NCBI GenBank assembly: GCA_029433155.1
Contig: JAQYTT010000001.1
Location: 248,001-312,000, forward strand
DNA length: 64,000 nucleotides
From: Lactobacillaceae bacterium L1_55_11
GTDB taxonomy: Bacteria; Bacillota; Bacilli; Lactobacillales; Lactobacillaceae
Reading direction: 5' to 3'
Numbering within the stretch: position 1 is the stretch's first letter; each line of letters starts with the position of its first letter. This document shows positions 33,559 through 42,659 of this stretch, one piece after another. The position numbers were made by a program, and so were the translations under genes. Below the pieces are notes generated by a model that saw nothing but the letters and a program-made list of their open reading frames with translations, was not told where the DNA came from and made no database searches.

Positions 33559-35940
33559 TTGGCAGCACCTAAGCATCAAAAACGATCTAAAAAGACCCCG
33601 AAGACTACTTCAAGTTCTAGCACCTGGACGGGTACTTTAACCCTAATTGCTAGTCTTTTGGCTGGCATTTTTGGCGCCTTTAAAATTGGTATCCTCGGGA
33701 TTTATATTGCTAACTGCCTCCGTCTGTTTTTTGGTGATCTCTACCAGCTGGTTCTGATTCCAGCCTTACTTTATGGACTTTACTACCTGGTGATGAGAAA
33801 GCCACTGGCTCTGAGTAGGCGGATTTGGAGTGCTATGGCCCTCTTGCTAACGGCCTCTTTCACCCTGTCTTCCTTAGCCTTTTTCACCCAGGCCGACTTC
33901 CAAGAGCCCGGTTTCTTTAACCAAATTTTTCGGATTATTGGACAGGATTTTACCAACCAAGCGGCTAATACGCCTGTTGGTGGCGGCCTTTTGGGTACCG
34001 CCCTCTATGACCTCTTTTTCCACCTGATTACTAATGTTGGTACCTATATCTTGATTGTGGTGCTCTATGCTGCCGGTTTGGTCTTACTCTTTAAAATTCC
34101 GGCCCGCGATTTGGCCCAGAAGGGCGTGCAGCGCAGTGTTCAGGGTGCGCGAACCCAGGTTGGTAAGCTCCAAGAGCAGCGCCAATCCCGGCGTAATCGC
34201 CAGCCCATCCTAGCGCCTAAGGACCATAAGAAAAACGTGATGGACTATGGTGATGACCCCTTGGGCATCCACCAGCATCCAGATACTACTGCTGTTTCAG
34301 AGGCGGCAGCGCCGGATGCTAGTCAGGAATTAACCAGTGCAATTTCAGATTCACCAATTGCCGAGCCCGCTGCTGAACCAGAGATTAAGTGGCAGGGACC
34401 GGTTGGTAACACTGGCGCTAAGACAGCTGAACAGACAGCTGTTGCCACAGCGACGGAACCAGAAATGGACTTTTCGAGTGATGATAACCAGGACTACCAG
34501 CTACCAAGCACGGACCTGTTAACCGAGATGGCGCCCACGGACCAAACGGCTGAGTACCAATCTTTGACGGAAAAGTCACGGCTGGTTCATGACACCCTCC
34601 AAAGTTTTGGGGTCGAGGCCGAGGTCACCAGCGTCTCGCTAGGACCCACGGTTACCCAGTATGAACTGCGGCCTGGGCAGGGGGTTAAGGTTAATCGGAT
34701 TGCCAATTTGGCTGATGACCTGGCCCTGGCCCTAGCTGCCAAGTCGATTCGAATTGAGGCGCCGATCCCTGGAAAACCTTACGTTGGGATTGAAGTGCCC
34801 AATGACACCCAGGCGGTGGTTGGTTTCCGGGATATGATGGAACAAGCACCCAAAGATAATGCCCACCTGTTAAAGGTGCCAATTGGCCGGGATGTGACCG
34901 GTAACATTGTCATGGCGGACCTGGCGGCCATGCCCCACCTTTTGATTGCCGGTTCAACTGGTTCTGGAAAGTCAGTCGGCTTAAACAGTATTATTGTTTC
35001 CATCCTTTTGAAGGCTAAACCGGATGAAGTCAAGCTGATGATGGTTGACCCAAAGGTGGTTGAATTATCAATGTATAATGGTATCCCACACCTGCTAACG
35101 CCAGTGGTTTCGGATCCGCGTAAGGCTTCAAAGTCCCTCCAAAAGCTGGTGGATGAAATGGAACACCGGTACCAGCTGCTAGCCGAAACCGGCAAGCGTA
35201 ACATCGGTGAGTATAATGCCGCCGTGGATGAACATAACCGCCACTTAAAGGAAAACGACGGTGTGGTCATGCACAAGTTGCCTTATATCGTGGCCATTGT
35301 CGATGAGTTTGCCGACTTGATGAGCACGGTTGGAAGCGAGATTGAAGTTTCGATTGCCCGTCTGGGGGCCAAGGCCCGGGCGGCTGGCATTCACATGATT
35401 TTGGCTACCCAGCGACCAGACGTAAAGGTGATTAACGGGACTATTAAAAGTAACATTCCTGGTCGAATTGCCTTTCGGACCGCGTCTGGGGTGGATTCGC
35501 GGACGATTCTGGATACCAATGGGGCTGAGAAGCTCCTGGGCCGGGGGGATATGATTTTTGCTCCACCTGGTAAACCACACCAGCGGGTACAGGGGGCCTT
35601 TATCAGTAACCAGGACGTGACGAACATCGTGGACTTCGTGAAAAACCAGCAGACGGCTGAGTACTCCGAAGCCATGACGGTCACTGATGCTGAAATTGAG
35701 CAAGACGAGCATGGTGAGGGTGGTCAAAGTGACGACGAACTCTTCCAAGAAGCTCTGGACTTTGTGATTCAGCAGCAAAAGGCTTCCACCTCGCTCCTGC
35801 AGCGGCGCTTCCGGATTGGTTATAACCGGGCGGCCCGCCTGATTGATGATTTGGAAGCCGCCGGCTATGTCGGCCCTGCTGATGGGGCGCGGCCACGGCA
35901 CGTTAACGTTACCGACGGTAGCAGTGGTACCGAATCTTAA
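33559..35940 (+). CDS. ftsK: DNA translocase FtsK/SpoIIIE
   Basis: A septal DNA pump that clears chromosome arms at division. An N-terminal membrane domain of four to five spans (to about residue 185) is followed by a Gln/Ala/Glu-rich linker (about 190-330). The motor then has Walker A GSTGSGKSVGLNS and Walker B IVAIVDEFADLM. The C-terminal winged-helix gamma domain (LLQRRFRIGYNRAARLID) reads polar DNA sequences. TTG 33559 is preferred because GGAG at 33548-33551 is 7 bases away; an in-frame ATG at 33553 sits against that site. Length is about 793 residues, normal for the family. Confidence 0.94.
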   Translation: MAAPKHQKRSKKTPKTTSSSSTWTGTLTLIASLLAGIFGAFKIGILGIYIANCLRLFFGDLYQLVLIPALLYGLYYLVMRKPLALSRRIWSAMALLLTASFTLSSLAFFTQADFQEPGFFNQIFRIIGQDFTNQAANTPVGGGLLGTALYDLFFHLITNVGTYILIVVLYAAGLVLLFKIPARDLAQKGVQRSVQGARTQVGKLQEQRQSRRNRQPILAPKDHKKNVMDYGDDPLGIHQHPDTTAVSEAAAPDASQELTSAISDSPIAEPAAEPEIKWQGPVGNTGAKTAEQTAVATATEPEMDFSSDDNQDYQLPSTDLLTEMAPTDQTAEYQSLTEKSRLVHDTLQSFGVEAEVTSVSLGPTVTQYELRPGQGVKVNRIANLADDLALALAAKSIRIEAPIPGKPYVGIEVPNDTQAVVGFRDMMEQAPKDNAHLLKVPIGRDVTGNIVMADLAAMPHLLIAGSTGSGKSVGLNSIIVSILLKAKPDEVKLMMVDPKVVELSMYNGIPHLLTPVVSDPRKASKSLQKLVDEMEHRYQLLAETGKRNIGEYNAAVDEHNRHLKENDGVVMHKLPYIVAIVDEFADLMSTVGSEIEVSIARLGAKARAAGIHMILATQRPDVKVINGTIKSNIPGRIAFRTASGVDSRTILDTNGAEKLLGRGDMIFAPPGKPHQRVQGAFISNQDVTNIVDFVKNQQTAEYSEAMTVTDAEIEQDEHGEGGQSDDELFQEALDFVIQQQKASTSLLQRRFRIGYNRAARLIDDLEAAGYVGPADGARPRHVNVTDGSSGTES

Positions 35941-35949
35941 ATAAATAGA

Positions 35950-35979
35950 AAAAAGCAGGCTGATGAAAGCCTGCTTTTT
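35950..35979. terminator. Bidirectional terminator between ftsK and ade
   Basis: AGCAGGCT (35954-35961) pairs with AGCCTGCT (35968-35975), flanked by A-run and T5, between convergent genes. Confidence 0.9.
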
Positions 35980-35986
35980 GTATGGA

Positions 35987-37639
35987 TTAATCCTGAATAT
36001 TAATGAATTGAAAGTGGTCAAAGTCAAACAGTCCCTGGTCGGTGATTTTTAGACTGGGGATGACTGGCAGAGCCATGAAGGACAGGGTTAAGAAGGGGTC
36101 AAAGTCCAGGTCGCTGATGGTACGGTAGGCCTGCAAGAGCTGCTGGTGCTGGGCAACCACGGTTTCATAGGGTTGGGTGCTCATTAGGCCACCAATTGTG
36201 AGGGGTAGGGCGGTAATCTGACCCTGGTTGACCAGGACCTGACCACCGCCAATTCCTTTGAGATAGTTGGCCGCCGTCAGCATGTCCTGGTCATTAACGC
36301 CGGCCACAATGAGGTTGTGGGAGTCATGGGCGATGGTTGAGGCAATCGCACCGGCCCGCATTTTCAGTCCTGCAATCACGCCTAAGCCATGGCCTAGGTT
36401 GTGGTAGCGTTCGGCAACTAGGATTTTGGCGTAGTTAGCGTCTGGCACAAAGTTGCCGTCAACGGTTTTTAACTGAACTTGCTGATGGCGGGTGGTGATG
36501 TGGCCGGGCATGATTTCAATTATGTGGCTTTTTTGGTCAGTTTTTAAGGGAAGATTGAAATCGGCTAACTTGAGTTCAAAGTTAATTGGTGGGTTCTCAA
36601 AGGCTGGCCCCGGCTGGCTTTGAAAAGAAACGGCCTGGCCCGCCACCCAAACTTGCTGAACTTGGGCCTGATTTAAGTCGTCCAAGAGGACGAAATCCGC
36701 TTGGTAGCCCGGTGCCAGAGCCCCGACCTGATCTAAGTGGTGAGCCTGGGCCGCATTAAAGCTGGCTAAAGTATAGGCTTGAGCAGCTGGAACGCCGTGT
36801 TGGATGGCCAGGGCAACATTATAGTTAATGCTACCCTCGCCAAGGAGGTCAGAAGCAGTCTTATCATCGGTGGCAAAGCTCATGCGACCCTGGTTAGCAG
36901 CATTCAGGGCTGGGAGGAGGTTGATTTCGTCGCGTTCAACCGTGCCTTCCCGAATAAAGACCCGCAAACCAGCGTGGATACGGTCTTTAGCCTCAGTGGC
37001 CGAACTAGCTTCGTGGTCGGTTTCAATCTGGTAGTTGCGGTAGGTTGCTAATCCTTTTTTATCCAGGCCGGCTAGGTGGCCGTCGACGTGCTTACCAGCT
37101 GCTTGAGCGTCCTTGATCTTTTGGACCAGGTCGCTGTTAGGATTTTGTAGGGCTGGGTAGTCCATCACTTCTGCCAGGCCAGCAACATTTGGATTTTGGT
37201 AGAGGGACCGCAGGTCTTTGGCAGCTAACACCGCCCCGGTCCGTTCAAAATCAGTGGCCGGCACTGAAGAGGGGAGCATGTAGTAGATATTAAGTGGTGA
37301 TTGTTCGGCGGCCTTAAACATATATTCGAGGCCGGCCAATCCCGCAACACTAGCAATTTCGTGGGGGTCGGCAAAGACTGTGGTGACCCCGTTTTTTAAT
37401 AGGAGACGGCCGAATTCTAAGGGATTAAGCAGGGAACTTTCGATATGGACATGGGCGTCAATTAGACCGGGTACCAGGTATTGTCCCTGGGCATCGATGT
37501 TGGTTTGAGCCTGCCAGTCGGGTTCACTTTCCTGGGACACAATCTGACCCTGATCAACCCACAGTTCCCCCAGTTCGAAAGCCTGGTTAAAGACATCTAA
37601 AATTTGAGCATTTTCAATATGTAAGTCCACGGTTTGCAC
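35987..37639 (-). CDS. ade: Adenine deaminase
   Basis: Deaminates adenine to hypoxanthine in purine salvage. This amidohydrolase has 550 residues. The first metal motif is DAHVHIESS, then VTTVFADPHEIA, the HVDGHLAGL histidines and SFATDDKTASDLLGEGSINY. The C-terminal Ade domain has AHDSHNLIVAGVND. All are as in Bacillus AdeC. The start is GTG, preceded by CGGGGGTAATAGC. It complements the NCS2 purine permease and the gua genes elsewhere in the window. Confidence 0.95.
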   Translation of the reverse strand: MQTVDLHIENAQILDVFNQAFELGELWVDQGQIVSQESEPDWQAQTNIDAQGQYLVPGLIDAHVHIESSLLNPLEFGRLLLKNGVTTVFADPHEIASVAGLAGLEYMFKAAEQSPLNIYYMLPSSVPATDFERTGAVLAAKDLRSLYQNPNVAGLAEVMDYPALQNPNSDLVQKIKDAQAAGKHVDGHLAGLDKKGLATYRNYQIETDHEASSATEAKDRIHAGLRVFIREGTVERDEINLLPALNAANQGRMSFATDDKTASDLLGEGSINYNVALAIQHGVPAAQAYTLASFNAAQAHHLDQVGALAPGYQADFVLLDDLNQAQVQQVWVAGQAVSFQSQPGPAFENPPINFELKLADFNLPLKTDQKSHIIEIMPGHITTRHQQVQLKTVDGNFVPDANYAKILVAERYHNLGHGLGVIAGLKMRAGAIASTIAHDSHNLIVAGVNDQDMLTAANYLKGIGGGQVLVNQGQITALPLTIGGLMSTQPYETVVAQHQQLLQAYRTISDLDFDPFLTLSFMALPVIPSLKITDQGLFDFDHFQFINIQD

Positions 37640-37730
37640 GCTATTACCCCCGATATGATTTCCTGTCAGTTTAGCACAGCCAAGGTTTAAAGGGCGGAAT
37701 GTCTGTCTATACCAATTTAGATTTTCCTGG

Positions 37731-37759
37731 TTGACTCACCCCTTTTTATACCGTACCAT
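37731..37759 (+). promoter_or_regulatory. Promoter of glmS
   Basis: TTGACT (37731-37736), a 17-base spacer and TACCAT (37754-37759). The resulting leader of about 55 bases is too short to hold a glmS ribozyme. Confidence 0.6.
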
Positions 37760-37820
37760 AGGGTCTGCGATAAATTATCTTTATTGAACCAATATTTTTT
37801 TAGAAAGTAGGATTGTAACG

Positions 37821-39626
37821 ATGTGCGGCATTGTTGGTATTACGGGCGTGGATGATGCGCTCCCATATTTGTTGAGGGGACTAGGAAAGTTAGAGTACCG
37901 TGGTTATGATTCAGCCGGGGTTTATGTCAGTGACGGTTTCAACGGTGGCTACCTGGTCAAGGAAAAGGGCCGGGTGAGTGCCCTGGTGAAGAAGGCTGAA
38001 GCAGCCCACGTTCATGGCACCGCCGGCATCGCCCACACCCGCTGGGCTACCCATGGTGGCGTTTCGGTGGCTAATGCCCACCCCCAGCAGTCAGCTGATG
38101 GCCGCTTTTACTTGGTCCACAACGGCGTCATTGAAAACTACCAAGAGTTAAAGGACCGCTACCTAAGTGGCGTAACCTTCCACTCCCAGACTGATACGGA
38201 AGTTGCCGTGCAGTTGGTTGATAAGTTTGCCAAGGAAGACGGCCTCTCAGCCTTTGACGCCTTCCGCAAGATGATTTCTCTTCTGGATGGTAATTCGGCT
38301 TATGGTTTCTTGCTGATGGACCGGGAAAATCCTGACACCCTGCTGGCGGCTAAGAAGAAGAGTCCTTTGCTGATTGGTGTTTCTGACCATGGCAACGTGG
38401 TGACCTCGGATGCCGCAGCCATGCTGGACGTCACCCAGGACTTTATTGAGTTACACGATGGTGATGTTGCGGTGGTTAAGCCTAAGCAGGTGGAAATCTT
38501 TGATGCTCAGGGTCAGGCGGTTGAGCGCGAACCCTTCCACCTGGACATTGATCCAACTGAAACTGATAAGGGTGCTTACCCTTACTACATGCTTAAGGAA
38601 ATTGATGAGCAGGCAGTCGTGGCCCGGAAGATTTCCCAGTATTATTTCGACGACGATGGTCGGGTGCAAAACATTTCTTGCGCTATTTCGGATGCCATTA
38701 GGGCGGCCGACCGGATTTACATCGTGGCCGCTGGGACTTCTTTCCACGCTGGTCTGGTTGGGCAACGTTACTTTGAAAAGTGGGCTAAGATTCCAACCGA
38801 GGTCCATGTTTCCTCAGAATTTGCCTACGACCAGCCCATGTTAAGTGAGCACCCATTCTTTATCTTCCTGAGTCAGTCTGGTGAAACGGCCGATTCTCGA
38901 GAGGTGCTCGATAACATTAAGCGGCAAGGTTATCCGACGCTGACGATTGCCAATGTGGTGAATTCAACCCTGACCCGGGAGGCCGATTTCGCCCTGCCAC
39001 TGCTGGCTGGTCCTGAAATCGCGGTGGCTTCAACTAAAGCCTACACGGCCCAGGTAATTGTCCAGGCTATTTTGGCCTATTCCTTTGCTGATACGGATTT
39101 CAATTTGAAGCAGGAGTTGGCCAAGGTAGCCGTTGAGGTTTCAGCCATCACCGATGAGAAGGAAACCTTCAAGGAGATTGCCGACACGGTTTTGCATAAC
39201 CAGCGTTCGGCCTTCTACATTGGCCGGGGACTGGATGCTGCCGTGGCCTTAGAAGCCGCCCTGAAGCTGAAGGAAATTTCCTACGTTCAGACCGAAGGCT
39301 TTGCGGCCGGCGAATTAAAGCATGGTACGATTTCCCTGATTGAAGAGGGGACGCCGGTCTTTGCCCTGTTAACCCAGTCCAAAACGGCGGGCCTGCTACG
39401 TGGTGAGGTTGCCCAGGTGGCGGCCCGCGGTGCTAACACCGTGATTATTTCTTCTGAAAGTTTGGCTCGGCCAGGGGATGCTTACGTCCTGCCAGAGGTC
39501 GATGAACTTTTGATGCCACTCTTGGCTGTTATCCCAGCCCAGTTAATTGCATATTATGCCACGCTCGACCGGGGCTTAGACGTTGATCGTCCCCGGAATT
39601 TGGCAAAGAGTGTTACCGTTCAATAG
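37821..39626 (+). CDS. glmS: Glutamine-fructose-6-phosphate aminotransferase
   Basis: Makes glucosamine-6-phosphate for cell-wall amino sugars. The protein has 601 residues. The class II glutaminase domain begins MCGIVGI with nucleophile Cys2 and has HTRWATHG. Two SIS isomerase domains follow: the first has AAGTSFHAG and SQSGETADS, and the second has ELKHGTISLIEEGTPVFAL. The C-terminus DRPRNLAKSVTV is invariant in the family. It stands alone with a promoter and a terminator. Confidence 0.97.
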   Translation: MCGIVGITGVDDALPYLLRGLGKLEYRGYDSAGVYVSDGFNGGYLVKEKGRVSALVKKAEAAHVHGTAGIAHTRWATHGGVSVANAHPQQSADGRFYLVHNGVIENYQELKDRYLSGVTFHSQTDTEVAVQLVDKFAKEDGLSAFDAFRKMISLLDGNSAYGFLLMDRENPDTLLAAKKKSPLLIGVSDHGNVVTSDAAAMLDVTQDFIELHDGDVAVVKPKQVEIFDAQGQAVEREPFHLDIDPTETDKGAYPYYMLKEIDEQAVVARKISQYYFDDDGRVQNISCAISDAIRAADRIYIVAAGTSFHAGLVGQRYFEKWAKIPTEVHVSSEFAYDQPMLSEHPFFIFLSQSGETADSREVLDNIKRQGYPTLTIANVVNSTLTREADFALPLLAGPEIAVASTKAYTAQVIVQAILAYSFADTDFNLKQELAKVAVEVSAITDEKETFKEIADTVLHNQRSAFYIGRGLDAAVALEAALKLKEISYVQTEGFAAGELKHGTISLIEEGTPVFALLTQSKTAGLLRGEVAQVAARGANTVIISSESLARPGDAYVLPEVDELLMPLLAVIPAQLIAYYATLDRGLDVDRPRNLAKSVTVQ

Positions 39627-39627
39627 T

Positions 39628-39660
39628 AAAAAAGCAGTTGGTTAAGCCAACTGCTTTTTT
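39628..39660 (+). terminator. Terminator of glmS
   Basis: AGCAGTTGG (39633-39641) pairs with CCAACTGCT (39647-39655), A-run before, T6 after, then GTGCCC. Confidence 0.92.
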
Positions 39661-39678
39661 GTGCCCAGGTTTTAATTC

Positions 39679-39687
39679 TGGTAAAAT
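39679..39687 (+). promoter_or_regulatory. Extended -10 promoter of uppS-cdsA
   Basis: TGGTAAAAT lies 38 bases upstream of uppS. TTGTGC at 39659-39664, 17 bases before the -10, may act as a -35 box. Confidence 0.55.
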
Positions 39688-39725
39688 GTCCATATATATG
39701 CTGGCGGAATAAGGGGGAGCAGCGA

Positions 39726-40481
39726 TTGGCTTTTTTTAATAAGCGGGAGAATTCAGGCAAGGATAGTGCCACCCTTAAAATTCCTGACCACTTAGCCATT
39801 ATCATGGATGGTAATGGTCGCTGGGCTAAAAAACGCTTGCTACCACGATCAGCCGGGCACAAGGCCGGTATGGACAATGTCAAAGCCATCACCCAGGCGG
39901 CCAGTGACTTAGGGGTTAAGGTCTTGACCCTGTATGCTTTTTCCACGGAAAATTGGCGCCGACCGGATAACGAGGTCAGTTTCTTGATGAAGCTGCCGGT
40001 CATTTTTTTTAATGACTTCGTGCCGGACTTAGTGGCGCAAAACGTGCGCGTGACCACGATGGGCGATATCAGCCAACTGCCGGATGCTACCCAAGCTGCC
40101 ATTGCCGACGCGGTTGAGAAGACTGCCGACAATACTGGCATGTTTTTGAACTTTGCCATTAACTACGGTGGCCAGGCGGAAATTGTCCAGGCCGCAAAGC
40201 AAATTGCCGCAGCAGTTGCCAAGGGCGAGTTAAATCCTGCTGATGTAGACCAGGGAACCTTTGAAGCTCACCTGGACACCGCTCCCCTGGGGCAGTGGGC
40301 CAGTCCGGATCTAATGATCAGGACTTCTGGTGAACTCCGTCTCAGTAATTTTTTGCCTTATCAAGCGGCTTACTGTGAACTGTACTTTACCGATACCCTC
40401 TGGCCTGACTTCGATCAAGCGGCCCTCTTAGCGGCCATCAAAGACTATACTAGCCGTGACCGTCGCTATGGCGGTCTCTAA
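39726..40481 (+). CDS. uppS: Undecaprenyl diphosphate synthase
   Basis: Makes the C55 lipid carrier for cell-wall precursors from farnesyl and isopentenyl diphosphates. The 251-residue product has IPDHLAIIMDGNGRWAKKR with the essential Asp, then TLYAFSTENWRRP and DLMIRTSGELRLSNFLPYQ. The start is TTG at 39726, 7 bases after GGGGGAG; no ATG is available. First gene of the uppS-cdsA-rseP-proS-polC run. Confidence 0.96.
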   Translation: MAFFNKRENSGKDSATLKIPDHLAIIMDGNGRWAKKRLLPRSAGHKAGMDNVKAITQAASDLGVKVLTLYAFSTENWRRPDNEVSFLMKLPVIFFNDFVPDLVAQNVRVTTMGDISQLPDATQAAIADAVEKTADNTGMFLNFAINYGGQAEIVQAAKQIAAAVAKGELNPADVDQGTFEAHLDTAPLGQWASPDLMIRTSGELRLSNFLPYQAAYCELYFTDTLWPDFDQAALLAAIKDYTSRDRRYGGL

Positions 40482-40501
40482 AAGAAAGTGAGTAAACGGC
40501 G

Positions 40502-41299
40502 ATGAAAACTCGTATTATCACCGCGGTGGTGGCCTTAGCAATCTTTATCCCACTACTGATTATTGGCCACTGGCCACTGTTAATCTTGACCCTGATTTTG
40601 GGAGTGGTGGCGATGAGCGAAATTTTGCGCATGTCGACCCACAGCTTCATGATTTCACCGGAGGCACTGATTTCTTTTGCCGGGGTCATTGCCATTATTT
40701 TGCCCCGTGACATTTGGCAGAATATACATCTGCCTTTCTACGTGAACTCGGCCAATATTTTTTACGCGCTAACCTTTTTGCTCCTGCTGCGAACGATTTA
40801 TAGTCGCCGGCAGTTTAACTACGATGACGCTGGTATTTTGGTCATTTCGATTGTTTATATTGGAACCGGCTTTCACTACTTTTATGCGGCCGCTGCCCAC
40901 AGTCTGGCCACGGTGTTCTTTGGTCTCTTAATCGTTTGGATTACTGATTCAGGGGCCTACCTGGTCGGCCGTAAACTCGGTAAAAACAAACTGGCGCCTA
41001 AAATCAGTCCTAATAAGACTTGGGAAGGTTCAGTTGGGGGAACTTTGGTTGCCGTCCTAGTGGTGCCAGCCATTTATGCTTTAAACGGTTGGTCCCATTA
41101 TTCCTATTGGACGCTGCTAGTGGTCGCCTTGATTCTGTCCATCGGTGGTCAGTTCGGTGACCTGATTGAATCGGCCTTTAAGCGCTACTTTAGGGTGAAA
41201 GACTCAGGAACAATTTTACCTGGTCACGGTGGAATTTTGGACCGTTTCGATTCGATGTTAGTAGTAATGCCCCTTATGTCCATTCTGGGAATGCTATAA
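40502..41299 (+). CDS. cdsA: Phosphatidate cytidylyltransferase
   Basis: Makes CDP-diacylglycerol for phospholipid synthesis. A 265-residue protein with seven or eight hydrophobic segments, PNKTWEGSVGG, and the full CDS signature SAFKRYFRVKDSG followed by PGHGGILDRFDS. It follows uppS by 20 bases. Its stop codon lies within the TATAAT of the downstream rseP promoter. Confidence 0.95.
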   Translation: MKTRIITAVVALAIFIPLLIIGHWPLLILTLILGVVAMSEILRMSTHSFMISPEALISFAGVIAIILPRDIWQNIHLPFYVNSANIFYALTFLLLLRTIYSRRQFNYDDAGILVISIVYIGTGFHYFYAAAAHSLATVFFGLLIVWITDSGAYLVGRKLGKNKLAPKISPNKTWEGSVGGTLVAVLVVPAIYALNGWSHYSYWTLLVVALILSIGGQFGDLIESAFKRYFRVKDSGTILPGHGGILDRFDSMLVVMPLMSILGML

Positions 41300-41300
41300 T
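41292..41300 (+). promoter_or_regulatory. Extended -10 promoter of rseP-proS
   Basis: TGCTATAAT overlaps the last codons of cdsA. It would give rseP and proS an extra start independent of uppS. Confidence 0.6.
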
Positions 41301-41342
41301 GATAGTAATAAGGGTCTGTAGGGACTGGAAAGGATGTCAGTT

Positions 41343-42596
41343 ATGACCATAACTGCGATAATCGCCTTTATATTTGTTTTCGGCGTCCTAGTCGCTGTTC
41401 ATGAATTTGGCCACTTCATTGTGGCGAAAAAAACTGGGGTCTTAGTCCGTGAATTTTCAATTGGGATGGGCCCTAAGTTACTGAGTTGGTACCGCAACCA
41501 CACCGCTTATACGATTCGGATTTTGCCGGTTGGTGGCTATGTGCGTATGGCCGGTATGGACGATGATCCCGACTTAGAGGCCGGTCAGCGTCTGCTCTTA
41601 AAGTTTGATGATCAAGGCCAGGTCATTCAGATGGATACCCGGGTTGACGAGAATGTTGGTGGCCTGCCTTTCCAGGTTGACCAGTTTGATTTGACCGATG
41701 CCCTGACTTTAACTGGCTATCAAAACGATAGCCAGGAAGTTGAAACCTTAAAGGTTAACCATGACGCGACAATTGTGGACACCAATGGGATTGAGACCCA
41801 GATTGCACCGCGGGACACCTGGGTCCAGTCTGCTAAGATTCGCAGCCGGATTTTGATTAACTTTGCTGGTCCATTCATGAACTTTGTTTTAGCCTTTGTC
41901 GTTTTCACTTCCTGGGCTTTTATGCAACCAAGTATTCCCTCTGCAGAGCCAGTGATTGGGTCGGTGATGGCTGGCTCAGCTGCTCAGCAAGCGGGCTTGC
42001 AGGCTGATGACCGGGTTAAGTCGGTTAATGGTCACACTGTTAAGTATTTCTCTGATTTTGTTCAAGATGTCAGCAGTAGCCGGGGTCGCCCGGTTAAAAT
42101 TGTGGTTAGCCGTCATAACCAGGAAAAAGCTTATATTGTCACACCGGTCGTTAGCAAGACGGATCAGCCAAATCAGCAGCAAATCGGGGTTACTTCTAAG
42201 AATTACACCGACATTGGTTCACGCCTCAAGTACGGGATTAGTGCCACAGGCAGCAGCATCGTGCAGGTGAGTGATAAACTCCTGCATATCTTTGACGGCG
42301 GCTTTAGCCTCAATAAATTAGGTGGTCCGGTTATGCTTGCTCGGGAAACTTCGGATGCAAGTAAGGCTGGTTTCTTGAACGTTTTGTTCTTAACCGCTTT
42401 ACTGTCGGTTAACCTCGGTATCATCAATCTTTTGCCAATTCCACCCCTGGATGGTGGTAAGTTGGTGCTAAACTTTACCGAAGGGATTATCCGGCGGCCC
42501 CTGCCACATGTGGTGGAGAATTCGATTGCTATCGCCGGCGCCGTCTTTGTGATGGGCCTGATGGTGGCCGTTACTATCAATGACATATTGCGTTAA
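41343..42596 (+). CDS. rseP: RIP site-2 metalloprotease RseP
   Basis: An intramembrane zinc protease that cuts anti-sigma factors and signal peptides. HEFGH near the N-terminus holds the zinc ligands, a PDZ domain spans about residues 195-275 (VMAGSAAQQAGLQADDRV), and the third ligand is in NLLPIPPLDGGKL. ATG 41343 is chosen: GGAAAGG ends directly at the earlier in-frame ATG (41334), leaving no spacing for it, but is about 9 bases from this one. About 417 residues, normal length. Confidence 0.94.
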   Translation: MTITAIIAFIFVFGVLVAVHEFGHFIVAKKTGVLVREFSIGMGPKLLSWYRNHTAYTIRILPVGGYVRMAGMDDDPDLEAGQRLLLKFDDQGQVIQMDTRVDENVGGLPFQVDQFDLTDALTLTGYQNDSQEVETLKVNHDATIVDTNGIETQIAPRDTWVQSAKIRSRILINFAGPFMNFVLAFVVFTSWAFMQPSIPSAEPVIGSVMAGSAAQQAGLQADDRVKSVNGHTVKYFSDFVQDVSSSRGRPVKIVVSRHNQEKAYIVTPVVSKTDQPNQQQIGVTSKNYTDIGSRLKYGISATGSSIVQVSDKLLHIFDGGFSLNKLGGPVMLARETSDASKAGFLNVLFLTALLSVNLGIINLLPIPPLDGGKLVLNFTEGIIRRPLPHVVENSIAIAGAVFVMGLMVAVTINDILR

Positions 42597-42659
42597 ATTA
42601 AGCAGTGACCTCGGGTTACTGCGTACATAAACTTAGCAAAGGAAATAAGAAGGATGTCT

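Noticed and set aside
35245-36027. Minus-strand open frame opposite the ftsK end, crossing the ftsK/ade terminator
   Set aside because: It crosses a bidirectional terminator and mirrors ftsK codons; no Shine-Dalgarno.
37760-37820. glmS ribozyme
   Set aside because: The leader is only about 60 bases and lacks the ribozyme core; feedback must act otherwise.
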